A stretch of 64,000 nucleotides of DNA, taken from contig CM060923.1 of assembly GCA_030737875.1 (NCBI GenBank), positions 36,634,501 to 36,698,500 on the forward strand. The letters are read 5' to 3'. Below, one piece after another: positions 11,435 through 21,313 of this stretch (position 1 is the stretch's first letter; every line of letters starts with the position of its first letter). The notes below the pieces were generated by a model. It saw only the letters and a list, made by a program, of their open reading frames with translations, made no database searches and was not told the origin of the DNA. The position numbers and the translations under genes are program-made. The stretch comes from Allium sativum (lineage: Eukaryota; Streptophyta; Magnoliopsida; Asparagales; Amaryllidaceae).

Positions 11435-12342
11435 TTACCCATTGATTAATGGTAGGGGATCCATAGGTAATTCCTCAAAAATTACCTTATTCCGCAAGCA
11501 CCAAATATGCCCGTGGATAAGACAAGGAATCAGACTAAAGTGGATCGAACGAGTAGATTTACTCGAGATATCGGCCCACCAGTTTCTCAGTAAATCAACA
11601 AGTGAAGTGGAATTACCTTGGAGACCAACCAAGTTCCCGAAGTAATTCGAGATAGTTCTGGCAGAAGAGCTGCTGAAAAATAAATGAGAAATGTTTTCCA
11701 AATCATCATATCTGCAGCACCTCCAACGGGACACGATTGGGATGCCAATCCTCTGGAGGTTCTCGTCTATTGGGAAACCATCATTCAGGGTTCTCCACAT
11801 AAACAAAGAGACTTTCGGTGGTAATCAGACATCCCAAATGAAAGAAAAAAGATGGAGATGTGGAGTCGGGGTCCTCGCTGTCTTAATCGAGAAAGTAAAG
11901 CCATACCATCCGGATCCACCGCCATGTGTATCAGAAAAGGACTTCACAGATTGCATACGTTTCTCACTTGCATAGGACGAGACACCAGTGTATTTCATGC
12001 CTAACAGCATATGGTACTTAGCGTGCAGGAACATCCCCATAAGGAATCGTTCGCTCTAAACCGAGCCCACAACTTGTAAGCAAAGGAAGTACATATATCC
12101 TTAGCATTACGGAGGCCAAAATCCCCCTCACTTTTGGTACGACAAATGATGTTCCAAGAAATCCAATGGTGTCGATAAGCGTTGTCCTTTTTACCCCAGA
12201 AAAAGGACGATTCCAACAAAAGATAAGAGCGAAAGAAGGAAGATGTAGGAGTCATAGCAACAAAGACATGCGATCCTATATAGTCCAAAATAGACTTTAT
12301 AACACTAGTCCACCTGTCTGAGAAAGAAGAAACACATTCCAA
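11435..12342 (-). pseudogene. LINE-1 ORF2 C-terminal part: connection region and zf-RVT
   Basis: The first piece (12342 down to about 12050) has the conserved pattern FFWGKKD...HWISWNIICRTKSEGDFGLR, typical of the region after the RT thumb in plant LINEs. The next (11806-11435) is the zf-RVT domain: MFMWRTLNDGFPIDENLQRIGI, then two closely spaced Cys residues (RWRCCRYDD) and HLFFSSS, where the family has CxxC and a HLFxxC. Two of the usual zinc ligands are therefore altered. Frameshifts separate the two pieces near 11825-12040. Both are on the minus strand in the order expected for ORF2. Confidence 0.75.
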
Positions 12343-12451
12343 TGAATGATCTTTCCCCTAGCTTGTAAGTCAAGGGATTGAAATTGGCGTTGAGTTTCCG
12401 ACCTCTATATAGGACAATACCGATGTATGGAAAGGGAGGCTACCTTGAAGC

Positions 12452-12833
12452 CTATGTTATAAAAAGCACGCTTAAGAAATTTTGGCAGATACATCATTTA
12501 ATTTTTAAAAAGCAGAAGGCATTAAGCAACCAGCGCTTAAGCATGATTTTTTAGCGCTTAAGCACGCTTTTTCAGCGCTTCGTAGCGTCTCGCCTAAACT
12601 TCAGCATTTATGTATAGTATTATGTGATGAATTACTTATATAATAATTAAGTATTGCTTAAGCACTGCTTAGTTGTTGCTTAAGCGCTAATTAGGCGCAT
12701 TTTAAGAGCCATTAGGCATAACTAGACTCTGAATGGATTTAGTGCTTAAGCAGTGCTTAAGTGTCGCTTAAGCGCCATTAAGCGAAGCGAGTCTTCCATC
12801 GACTCGCCTCACTTAGTGCTTAATATAACTTAG
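12452..12833. mobile_element. MITE inside LINE-1, rich in GCTTAAGC palindromes
   Basis: About 382 bp of non-LINE sequence interrupts ORF2. The ends are imperfect inverted repeats (CTATGTTATAAAAAGCAC at left; CTAAGTTATATTAAGCAC as the reverse complement of the right end). The flanks carry CTTGAAG at 12444-12450 and 12834-12840, a 7-bp match (8-bp with one mismatch), compatible with a hAT-type duplication. Inside are about eight copies of GCTTAAGC/GCGCTTAAGC. No coding capacity. Confidence 0.75.
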
Positions 12834-12867
12834 CTTGAAGTTGGTAAAGGTTTCGATACAAGAAGAT

Positions 12868-14465
12868 CTAACGGAGACAATTTTTTCGTAGGGACGAAGC
12901 CATTTTAAGCAGTATTAACGAGTTGGCCCAAACACCTCTCGTACTGTGAATGAGGCCAAGAAGACACCAGACAAAGCAATAGCTACCATCAATGAAAATG
13001 ATAATGTCATCAACAAAAGATAAAGAAGATATAAGCGGGAAGCCCCTAGGAATGTCAAACCTCTGAATCTGGCTTGCTATCATAAGGGAATGCAATCCAT
13101 GCACGAAAGCCTCGGCAGCGATGACGAACATAGAAGGGGAAAGAGGGTCTCCCCGACGAAGTACCCGTCCCGACTTGAAATACCCGTTGGCCCACCTGTT
13201 AATGAGAACGGAAAACCAACAGTTGGAAATGATCCACCAAATAATATCGAAAAGGGGTTCCGGAATGCCGAAAGCCCCCAGAACCTTGATGACGAGGAAC
13301 CAAGACATGCCATCATAAGCCTTATCCAAGTCCAGCTTAACGACCACATTAGAATCTTTTACCTTCTGATCGATCTGGGAGACCAGCTCCTGGGCTAAAA
13401 GGATGTTATTCATGATCAAGCATCCTTTGAAAAACCCCGCTTGAGAACATGAAATATTACGTTCCAAAAATGGTGCTAGTTGAGAGGCAAGAACCTTAGA
13501 GATAATCCTGTTAGAGAAATTACATAAGTTGATTGGTCGAAAATTTACGCACGAATGAGTATTTTCGCACTTGGGAATAAAAAACAAATTGGTGGAAGTC
13601 CATCCTTGAGGGAGAGCTCCACCTGATAAGAAAACCCAAAAAGCAAGACGAAAACCTGCCTGGATGATCGACTAGACACTCCCGTAAAAGACCTCGTTGA
13701 AGCAGTCAGGCCCGCTCACACTATCCTTACTAAGTGCAAAGGTGCAAGCACGTATCTCTTCCATTGAAGGAGGTACGAAAAGATCAACACTATCAAAAGG
13801 AAGAACCAATCTCGGAATGAAAGCTGTAGGGTCGAATCAAAGACAGACACAGAGGGAGAACCCAAAATGGACTGGAAATGAGACAGAATAGTCTCTTTGA
13901 CTTCCTCCAGCGTGGAAGCCACAAAGAGATCAGGTCGTTGGATCTGACGAATCGTAAGAAGATTATTATTCATACAAATAAAAGAATGGAAGAATATAGA
14001 GTTCATATCTCCTTTGACCACCCACTTGATCCTTACTTTCTGGCAAAGATAGTCGTTCTTAATACAAAGTTCAAACGAAAAGGCTAGCTGGGCTAGCGCC
14101 TATGCCTCCTTGTTAGCAGAAGAAGGATCCACATCAAAAGAAGATTCCGTTAAGATAAGAGTATCTTCGGCCGCCCTAATACGGTCAAAGATATTCTTGA
14201 AAACTTGCACGTTCCAAGCCTTGAGGCAAGCCTTGAGACGCTTCATCTTACAAGAAAACACAACAAAAAGAGAGCGACGAACAAGAGAGTTCCATGAATC
14301 TTCCATTACTTTGTGGAACCAGTGGTGGGATATCCATATGCTCTGGAACCTAAAAGAAGATGGACTAGATAAGGAAATGGAGAGCATCGAAGAATCATTG
14401 GAGCATGATTTGAGAAGGTACGGTGAAGATGGGAAGTAGAATATGAGAAGGGAAGATTGAACCAA
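12868..14465 (-). pseudogene. LINE-1 ORF2: linker and reverse transcriptase
   Basis: Read from 14465 downward. The linker (14100-14400) has RFQSIWISHHWFHKVMEDSW and a basic KxKxLKxWN-like stretch. Then comes KGDMNSIFFHSF (about 14010), the usual pre-RT motif. The RT proper (13587-12868) shows the fingers motif FIPKCENTHSCVNFRPINLC, SQAGFFKG, the first catalytic motif VVKLDLDKAYDGMSW, RRGDPLSP, and the active-site motif SFVDDIIIF. The active-site pair DD is present; the preceding residue is Val instead of the usual Ala. At least two frameshifts (near 13600-13720 and 14020-14100) break the frame, and the MITE insertion follows directly downstream. In an active element this protein would copy the LINE RNA at a nicked target. 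Confidence 0.85.
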
Positions 14466-15069
14466 CCTTTCGATCCAAAGACTCTGTTGAGTCTAGAGAG
14501 AATTCGGTTAGATCGTTCCTAGTGTTACACCAAGTAAAGGATGAGCCGACAAAGGAAACCTCGGAAGGACTCGAGCTGACGATGAAGGCATTGAAATCCG
14601 CAACCGCTGCCCGTTTAATAGCGTTGCCTCCCCGATTCTCATCTTGGAATGTGAATACATTAATGTCTCCTCCCAACATCGATACCACAAAACCTATGTC
14701 GAAAAGAGAGAGGATGTCGGACCAAAGGGCCATCCTCTCTACCCGATCACATTTGTCATAGACCGCCAAAAAAAGGAAGGAAGAAGTGGCAGAAGGAGCC
14801 GAACAGGCCACCAAGAGAAGCTGAGAGGAATCAAAAACAAGGCCGACTGCAATGTCTTTGGACCAAAGGATCCAAATCTTTGCAGATACATTTGTTAAGG
14901 CTCCCCCAAAGCTAGGGGACAAAACTGATTTGGTGACATCCTCCTGACCCATAAAAGGCTTCAAAAGTGCAACCAGACAGAAATAATGCTTATTAAGGAT
15001 GCGCTTCAACCTAGCCGTCGACGCATCGTTACTAATACCATGAACATTCTAAAACAAGAAATTCGCCAT
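14395..15069 (-). pseudogene. LINE-1 ORF2 N-terminal endonuclease domain
   Basis: The apurinic-type endonuclease that nicks target DNA in L1-like elements. The ATG at 15067-15069 starts MANFLF, then a TAG replaces the expected Trp of the family's W-N-x-R-G motif, followed by NVHGISNDAS. An open frame then runs to 14395 with GGDINVFTFQDENRGG (the D-x-N catalytic segment) and GSSFTWCNTRND, both hallmark motifs. The early stop alone would prevent a full-length product from this ATG. Confidence 0.85.
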
Positions 15070-15842
15070 TCAGAGAAAGAATAAACAACATAAAACCAAA
15101 TAAAAATGGAGACACACCTAACAGAGGGACACCCGAACTCAGCTCATACAAGATAAAGCATATGTCGAACGATCTGCTCGGACGCTGCTATAGATCGTGT
15201 GCAAATGGTGCGAGGAGTGCGATGATCCGCTCTCGGTCTTTGATGCGAGGAGCGGAGAGGGATGACAGAAGAACGAATTGACGCCTCACAGGTTTCGGGG
15301 GACCCAAAGATACCCCAAAATCTTGATTTGGCAAATACGACCGTGACACTAGATCATAAAAGACAAGAGTTCTTAATAAGTCAAGATAGTCGATCGTTAA
15401 TGATCGCTATCTCGTCCTTACTAAGAAGTGGAAAAGAAGCAGAAATAGAGGACTAAGGACAAACATGGGAGGTGTAGGACACTGTGGGACAGTAGTATTA
15501 GAAAACGAAGGCAATAATGTGGGGTCTCTTATAGGATGCAACACTATTTCTTGTGTGAACTTTACCTATGCCGAACTATCATCCAATTTACAGCCCCTCA
15601 AAAGAGGTAAAGATCCAAATTCGGGTCTCCGACAGGCGACATATGGTATAGACAACATAGGGAGGCAACCTCCCTGGTAAACCGTATAGTGGACCAACAC
15701 ATGATCTGCTATACGTATACGATAGTGAGACAACCCAACCCATGCACCCCATACGCGATGTAATCGCCGAATGAACCACTGAAATACCACAAACCAAAGC
15801 AAAAAAACGTGAGTCACTACTGACACGAGATAAGTCTCTTAA
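15070..15842. other. Between LINE-1 and gypsy-1 LTR, nothing firm
   Basis: Probably LINE-1 5' sequence followed by flanking DNA. I looked for a DUF4283 ORF1 on the minus strand and did not recognise one. The five bases CTTAA at 15838-15842 flank the LTR and should be half of the gypsy-1 target duplication, the other half being outside the window. Confidence 0.4.
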
Positions 15843-16239
15843 TGTAACAACCCACCCGAAATGGGCCTAATTTCGACCTAGAAAAGACCCATCGAAACTT
15901 AGAGCCATCCTAAATGGGTCGTTGGTTCGTGTAAGGATTACATTTGTACAGATAATAATAACATATACTTCGAATGGAAATATCACACAGCGGAAAGAGA
16001 AAATATAATACCAAAAATAAGATGTACCATTTATTTCGAAACCACAGAAATACAAAGTAACAATTACATAGGTTCAATAGGTACATCAAATAGTTTATTC
16101 TCATAAGATTCCAAAAGAAGTGAAGAAATAACTGCTAATAATATCATAATAACTTCATCTTTTTCATCGGCTCCAATCATGATTTCATCTACGGATTTAC
16201 CCCACCTACTGACCTGTTGGATGTTAAGGAGAGGGGGTC

Positions 16240-16254
16240 AGAACATAAAGTTCT
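16240..16254. repeat. LTR palindrome AGAACATAAAGTTCT
   Basis: Next to GGGGGTC. The same combination occurs in the LARD LTRs (21023-21036 and 30254-30267) and, shortened, in the gypsy-2 LTR (34618-34630), at a comparable distance from the LTR end. Function unknown. Confidence 0.6.
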
Positions 16255-17027
16255 TTGTGACCGAAATATAATATCACTTAATGCCCATACCCCATATTTT
16301 TAGCAGGTTACATATGTCAAGGTATGTCTTTGTAGCACACAACAAACATCAAGTTTCTAACCAATGGGGTGGATACCCGAGTTAATCGCCCATTAGTGTT
16401 TTTTGGGTAAAGACCCAATGAGGTGGCGTTCTTGGTCACTTATGGCCTTATTAAGGGTGGATTCTTACGATGATTTATAATCCTGAGGCGGACCCATAGC
16501 CCTTTCAGACCGCGTCCTAGCACGTCAACGTTATTAAATCTATTCTCCCATTTGTAATATGAGAAATAGTATTGCGAACATTACTACTTAACTTATATTA
16601 CCCAGTAGGACACCTATGCCGCTTAGGATTTCCCTTAGCCAGTGGGTGATCATGCAATGGCCATTTATTCTTTTAGTTACCAATCTGTCCCTAGTTAAGC
16701 CCTTACAAGATTCTAAAGGAAGTGGACCCCATGAACTACTCCACTCCATTATTGTTCTTTTCCTAACCACTTTTAAAGAAGGAGGACCCAAAGACCTACC
16801 TTAATTCTAATAAGGGTAGGTCCCATGACTTTCGTTCCTCTCCAAAGAATAAACCTTCGGAGGGATCCTAGTCCTAACCACTTAAGACCCAAACTAGATA
16901 AAAAGTGAGACAACCTCTTGAGACCTTCTTAAGGCGTAGTAAACCTATCTGTTTTCAGACATTAGACTTATATATATATATATAGTTTTATATATACACA
17001 CACTAAACTTCTCACATTAAACCGTAT

Positions 17028-17082
17028 ACCTGTAGATGCTGGATATGCCGGTCGATTTCGAGCAGGCTTCTACTACAAGTTG
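17028..17082 (-). repeat. Twin LTR motif, gypsy-1 copy 1
   Basis: About 55 bp, with ends ACCTGTAGATGCTGG and CTACTACAAGTTGG; in sense (minus) it begins ACTTGTAGTAGAAG. It is homologous to the LARD motifs at 18911 and 19035 and the gypsy-2 motifs at 61522 and 61641. Confidence 0.75.
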
Positions 17083-17445
17083 GTTTAACCCCGTGTCTAT
17101 TGTACTAAGTTTATGAATGGCCCATGGCACCTAGACATCTCACATTTGTTGGGCCTACTTGTGGTTGCTGGATTTGGTGGTCGGTTCCGGGCGGGGTTTG
17201 TAACACTCCGTATTTTTAATTAAGTAAAATAAAATAAAATAAAATATGAAGAGCTTCCAGAGTTTAGTCACAGGAATAGCGTCACTGCGTCCATGGTAAT
17301 TTTCTGGTCAATTTAGACATATGGATTGTAGAAAACGGATTTAAGATGAAAGAGATATGTTTAAATGAAATATTGTAACAAACATGAAAAGAAGGTGAAA
17401 GAAAAAGAACAATGACCACCATTGTTTTTAGTATTGTTAATAAAA

Positions 17446-17518
17446 GCCTATATAGTCTAGTTGGTAAGAGCACACGACTTTCAAGGGAGTGGCATGAGTT
17501 CGATCCCCGCCGGCGCCA
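17446..17518 (+). other. tRNA-like Pol III module in the LARD 5' LTR
   Basis: A 73-nt sequence from GCCTATATAG to GGCGCCA. It has an A-box match (TAGTCTAGTTGG, 17453-17464) and a B-box match (AGTTCGATCC, 17497-17506) at tRNA spacing, and a run of eight T at 17521-17528, the form of a Pol III terminator. The would-be anticodon loop is CTTTCAA, but the acceptor and anticodon stems pair poorly, so it is unlikely to be a working tRNA. It is more like a tRNA-derived SINE head or fossil tRNA gene. An equal-length copy is at 23827-23899. Confidence 0.6.
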
Positions 17519-17934
17519 TATTTTTTTTAGGGGAACAACTAAAATAATACATGTTCTAAGGAGAAAATAGGTATATATGCACAAATAAGGGAAATTACAC
17601 ATACAAAGAAGTACAAAAACATATGCATACACACATATGTATATATATACATATATATGTGGAAAAAAAATATACAAAGGAGAAATTCAAAATAAGGTTG
17701 CAATCAAAGAAATCTGGTAAGAATTAAATGACGACATAACATCGTTTGAATTTTGAAAATGAAATAAAATTTGTGCATATATATATACGTGTAAAATGAT
17801 CATTTGAAGTTTTGTATACATATAAGGAGTTTATATGTAAATAAATTAAAGAAGGTATAATGGGAATATAAATCAAATGTTTAAATTTAAAAATGTTAAC
17901 AAATAAACATCTGCACCCAAAATAGCTCGTTGTA

Positions 17935-18010
17935 CCCAAGTGGGTCGACCCAAGAGGGGACTGGGTTGACCCATGGGTCGACCCAGGGGGTATGTGGGTC
18001 GACCCACCAC
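17935..18010 (+). repeat. Cluster of TGGGTCGACCCA palindromes in the LTR
   Basis: Four to five copies of the palindrome TGGGTCGACCCA or one-base variants lie about 100-170 bp upstream of the TATA box. A related but diverged cluster is at 27195-27260, and similar GTCGAC-containing blocks lie near the promoters of gypsy-2 (62650-62700) and gypsy-1 (about 31850). Confidence 0.7.
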
Positions 18011-18105
18011 GGATCCGGGCAGATTCATTTGATGAATCTGGACTGTTTTTTGAACCACGTTCGTTGCTGACTCAGTGTTGCGTATACGATAAGATAATGA
18101 ACACC

Positions 18106-18113
18106 TATAAATA
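18106..18113 (+). promoter_or_regulatory. TATA box of the LARD 5' LTR
   Basis: TATAAATA in the context CACCTATAAATAGGCT. It marks a likely Pol II start about 30 bp downstream, making U3 about 0.94 kb and R plus U5 over 3 kb. The matching site in the 3' LTR reads CTATTAATAGG and is weaker. Confidence 0.6.
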
Positions 18114-18910
18114 GGCTAGCAGAGCCTAAATCTCATATTTTATGAGACGATGTTTAGACTCTGTCATTCTTCTTTCTCCTTAAATCTCTTCATAAAATAG
18201 AATAATTAGTTTAAGGAAATTTTGATTCAAGATCTGGAGGAAAAGAATGTATATCTACAAATGGGTGTTCAGAATTCTATTTGAAGTAAGGTAAATTCTT
18301 GGATCTGGTGAATTTAAATTTCTCCTTTTTCTACTCTTCTTTTAGTTGATAATTGTGGATGCATGGTTATTTAGGTTCTAAATCCAGTTAGGAGAGCCAT
18401 TGAATGCTAGGTCCGGACCAGATTCATGAATTGAAAATATATTAGGTGAGTGGATTTAAGTTATGCCTTTCTGATAGTGGTATATTTATGGTTTGGCATT
18501 CCCGTTAAATTGTATAGTAAATTTGCTAGAATGAAAATGTCCTGAAATGTATAAACTTGTTAAAATATGTGGAAGGGATTACTGTTGTATATAGAACGAA
18601 CCCATTAATTGTCATATTATGTACATGAACCCTTGACTGTAAGAATTGGGACAATTACATGTTAATCAGTTAAATTGGAAGAATTATATGATTGGATAAT
18701 TACATGCTATTCTTTTAACGTTGGGTTGACTACATGTTAAGAAGAACATGCGATATGATAATCAATTACAATGGGATTAATATGATATTAAGTATGACAT
18801 GTAAAAATAGAATTACAGTAAAAATTTGGAAGAATGGATGTGCCCAAAATATATGGAAAATTTACGTTAATTAAGAAATTGTAACTGCACTTAGACATGA
18901 GGTTAAATTC

Positions 18911-18966
18911 AACTTGTGGTAGAAGTCTGCCCGGAACCGCCCTGCACATCCAGCATCTACAAGTTG
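18911..18966 (+). repeat. Twin LTR motif, LARD 5' LTR copy 1
   Basis: AACTTGTGG at the start and CTACAAGTT at the end can pair; between them lies AGAAGTCTGCCCGGAACCGC. It is preceded by GACATGAGGTTAA and followed by TTAATGTGAGG, both shared with other copies. Confidence 0.8.
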
Positions 18967-19034
18967 TTAATTTAATGTGAGGGGTTTAATGCGTAAATAT
19001 ACATGTAATGATGCTAAGACACGAGGTTAAGTCC

Positions 19035-19088
19035 AACTTGTGGTAGAAGTCTGACCAGAACCGCCTGACAAATCCAGCATCCACAAGT
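19035..19088 (+). repeat. Twin LTR motif, LARD 5' LTR copy 2
   Basis: AACTTGTGG and CCACAAGT ends about 124 bp after copy 1, preceded by GACACGAGGTTAAG and followed by GGCTTAATGT. Same layout as copies at 28160/28284 and, on the minus strand, 61522/61641. Confidence 0.8.
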
Positions 19089-19119
19089 GGTTGGCTTAAT
19101 GTATGGCGTTTGGTGCATA

Positions 19120-19120
<1 letters not shown>

Positions 19121-19178
<58 letters not shown>
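19121..19178. repeat. Microsatellite (AT)n(GT)n
   Basis: About 18 AT units followed by about 10 GT units within the LARD 5' LTR; the 3' LTR has only a short remnant near 28372-28390, so the tract expanded after insertion. Confidence 0.9.
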
Positions 19179-21301
19179 AAAAGGGATAGAAATAAATGAC
19201 ACTAATTGTAACTAATGGAAATGAATAAAAAAGATTGAAAATTACAATAGTAAAAGAGGTGGAATTGAACGAGGAATGATAATAACCTATTATGAATAAA
19301 CCTGAAAGGATAGATAATAGGTAGGCTTGTCTTAGGGATAAGTGAAAATTATAACTTAGCTTATAATAAATGATAGGGAGAATGTGATAACTTATGTAAT
19401 GAAATAAGTTGTACTTAATTGTAAATTAAATAATCTGTAAAATTGGAAACCTGAAACCTGTTGTTTGTAATAAGTAGAGAAAAGAGGGGAAAACTTATGA
19501 AATGCAATAAGTTGTACTTGATTATAAATTAAGTAATATATAAACTTAAGAATCTGAATCCTGCTGATAAGAAGAACATGTTATCTGTAAACATGAGAAT
19601 CTGAAATCTGCTAATAAGAATAACATGTTAAAGGCTTATTAATTAACCTAGGTTAAGTTATATAACTGAAACTAATAAGCAAGAGGAACTTGGTAACTTG
19701 AATAAGACGTCAATATGACTTGAAATAACCAAGTAAAATGGAAATCTGAAAAGGTAGAGCAAGAGCGTAATTAAAAAAATAGACATTGGGTCTAATAACA
19801 CATTAACCCGAGACGCTTGGACAAGTCCATACGTTTGAAGGTGAATAACCCAACAAGGTAGACCATCATGGCGTCATGAGGTACGAAGAGAGCACACGTC
19901 CGTCCGATTATTCTGCCTGTTGTTTAGCTGATATTCTGCTGGCTCCGACGGACTAGAAAATGAAGCACGCAGCTTCCAGGGATGTGGAGGGTACTCCTGG
20001 TAGTCCTCTTTGTGGTGGCAGTGTTCAAGTTATGCTCACAGAGGTTAGGTCTGTTCATTACTACCCAGTGAGTGTACCTTGACTACCAGCTAATGGGCAG
20101 TCAGAAGGCTGTAGGGTGGCATAGGTGATTCATCGATCTGGTTGCCCTATGATTAGGTGGGTTACGACCGTTTAATCGGGTTGCCTTTGGCGGGTCTAAC
20201 AATCTATTGGGTAGCATTCGTCGGGTACCAAGCATCGACAGTTGGTGTGATGCGTGATGTAGAAAGACGGAGAGCTAAACCTACAGATCGTCGACCTTTC
20301 GCTATTAAGGCTTTGATTGCGGGACATGCCAATTAGGATGTTGCTTGTTGTTTTTCTGGGTCACATCACTAGCTCTCAATTATGTTGGTCTTTCACTAGT
20401 TGAGGGAGGGGTCGAGTGGGACCATAGCCGCTGAAAATGCAGACTATAGCATTTATGTATACAGATATCTGAAAAGCTCCTGACTGAGTTCTGTGTTTCT
20501 TGTACAACACTGTTATGGAACTAGGTGCATAATAGAAAATATGTGCAGTTAAGGCATTGAGTACGATTGACGATACATACGTGAGAAAGTCTAGATACAT
20601 GCATGTCTGCTCTGGGTGGTATATCGTAGACTCTAGGGCATTACTATGTGAGGGAATCTGATTCGATCGAATGGTTTGAAGGTGGCAGTCTCTATGGTTA
20701 TAAAGCATGGCGATGGCGGGGCTATGCGGAACGTAGTGTTGTTATATTAGGATCCGTACATCGTTCCAACCTAGGATGATGGACTGCGTGTATTTCTGTG
20801 GCATTATCGCGGAGACCATGCGAGTGGGGTACCATGAGGTGTACCTTAATATTGGGGGTATCTACATATATACTGTATTAGGTTAATCTACTGAGGAGAA
20901 GGTGGGTATGACGTGTGTGTAAGCCTTGAGTGCTTTTAACCTAAGTAACCTAATAAATAAGAAAATGTAACTAAACAGTATATGTAGGGTTATCCAAAAT
21001 GTGTAGTTTAAATCCAATCACCAGAACTTATGTTCTGACCCCCTCCTCATAACATGCTCACAGGTTAGATTTATGGCGGAGATATAATAGCTTTGGGTAC
21101 TAGTTAGGCAGTATTATTATCTGGGTAAGGCTATATTTTGATTATATTATATTTTACCTATTCCATTGTGAGATATTTTTGAGCTCAGATATAATCTATG
21201 TCTCTGTCTTTTCTGTAGGATACCAGACAAACCAACATGAGTTTCAATAGATTAGAATTTTGAAAAAAAAATCGGTCTGTCAGAATTTAGGTTGTTACCT
21301 C

Positions 21302-21313
21302 TGGTATCAGAGC
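21302..21313 (+). promoter_or_regulatory. LARD primer-binding site
   Basis: TGGTATCAGAGC, complementary to the 3' end of initiator tRNA-Met, two bases after the 5' LTR. The same site serves most plant Ty3/gypsy elements. Confidence 0.9.

Larger units (their letters stand above)
10812..15069 (-). mobile_element. L1-type LINE (LINE-1), ORF2 nearly complete but dead
   Basis: A non-LTR retrotransposon on the minus strand. In order from 15069 downward: endonuclease, linker, reverse transcriptase, thumb/connection region and a zf-RVT zinc-binding domain ending near 11435. A 3' region follows to an A-rich point at about 10812 (AAAACAAAAG / TTTTTTTAAAAC on plus), which I take as the tail. The frame is broken by stop codons and frameshifts and by a MITE at 12452-12833. 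The 5' limit is set at the ORF2 ATG; 5' UTR or ORF1 beyond 15070 was not recognised. No target duplication was identified, so the outer limits are approximate. Confidence 0.8.
17199..21299 (+). repeat. LARD 5' LTR, 4.1 kb
   Basis: Begins TGTAACACTCCG and ends GTTGTTACC just before the primer-binding site. By eye it aligns along its whole length with 23585-30526 once the LINE-2 insertion is removed, with scattered substitutions and small indels (for example the AT/GT microsatellite at 19121-19178 is almost absent from the 3' copy). It holds a tRNA-like module at 17446-17518, GTCGAC palindromes at 17935-18010, a TATA box at 18106, and the twin motif at 18911 and 19035. The small frames in it look like chance. 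Confidence 0.85.

Noticed and set aside
15566..15826. Minus-strand frame of 86 codons as LINE-1 ORF1
   Set aside because: No DUF4283 or zinc-knuckle signature; too short.
17446..17518. A functional tRNA gene
   Set aside because: A and B boxes fit, but acceptor and anticodon stems pair poorly and the copies are within LTRs; recorded as tRNA-like only.
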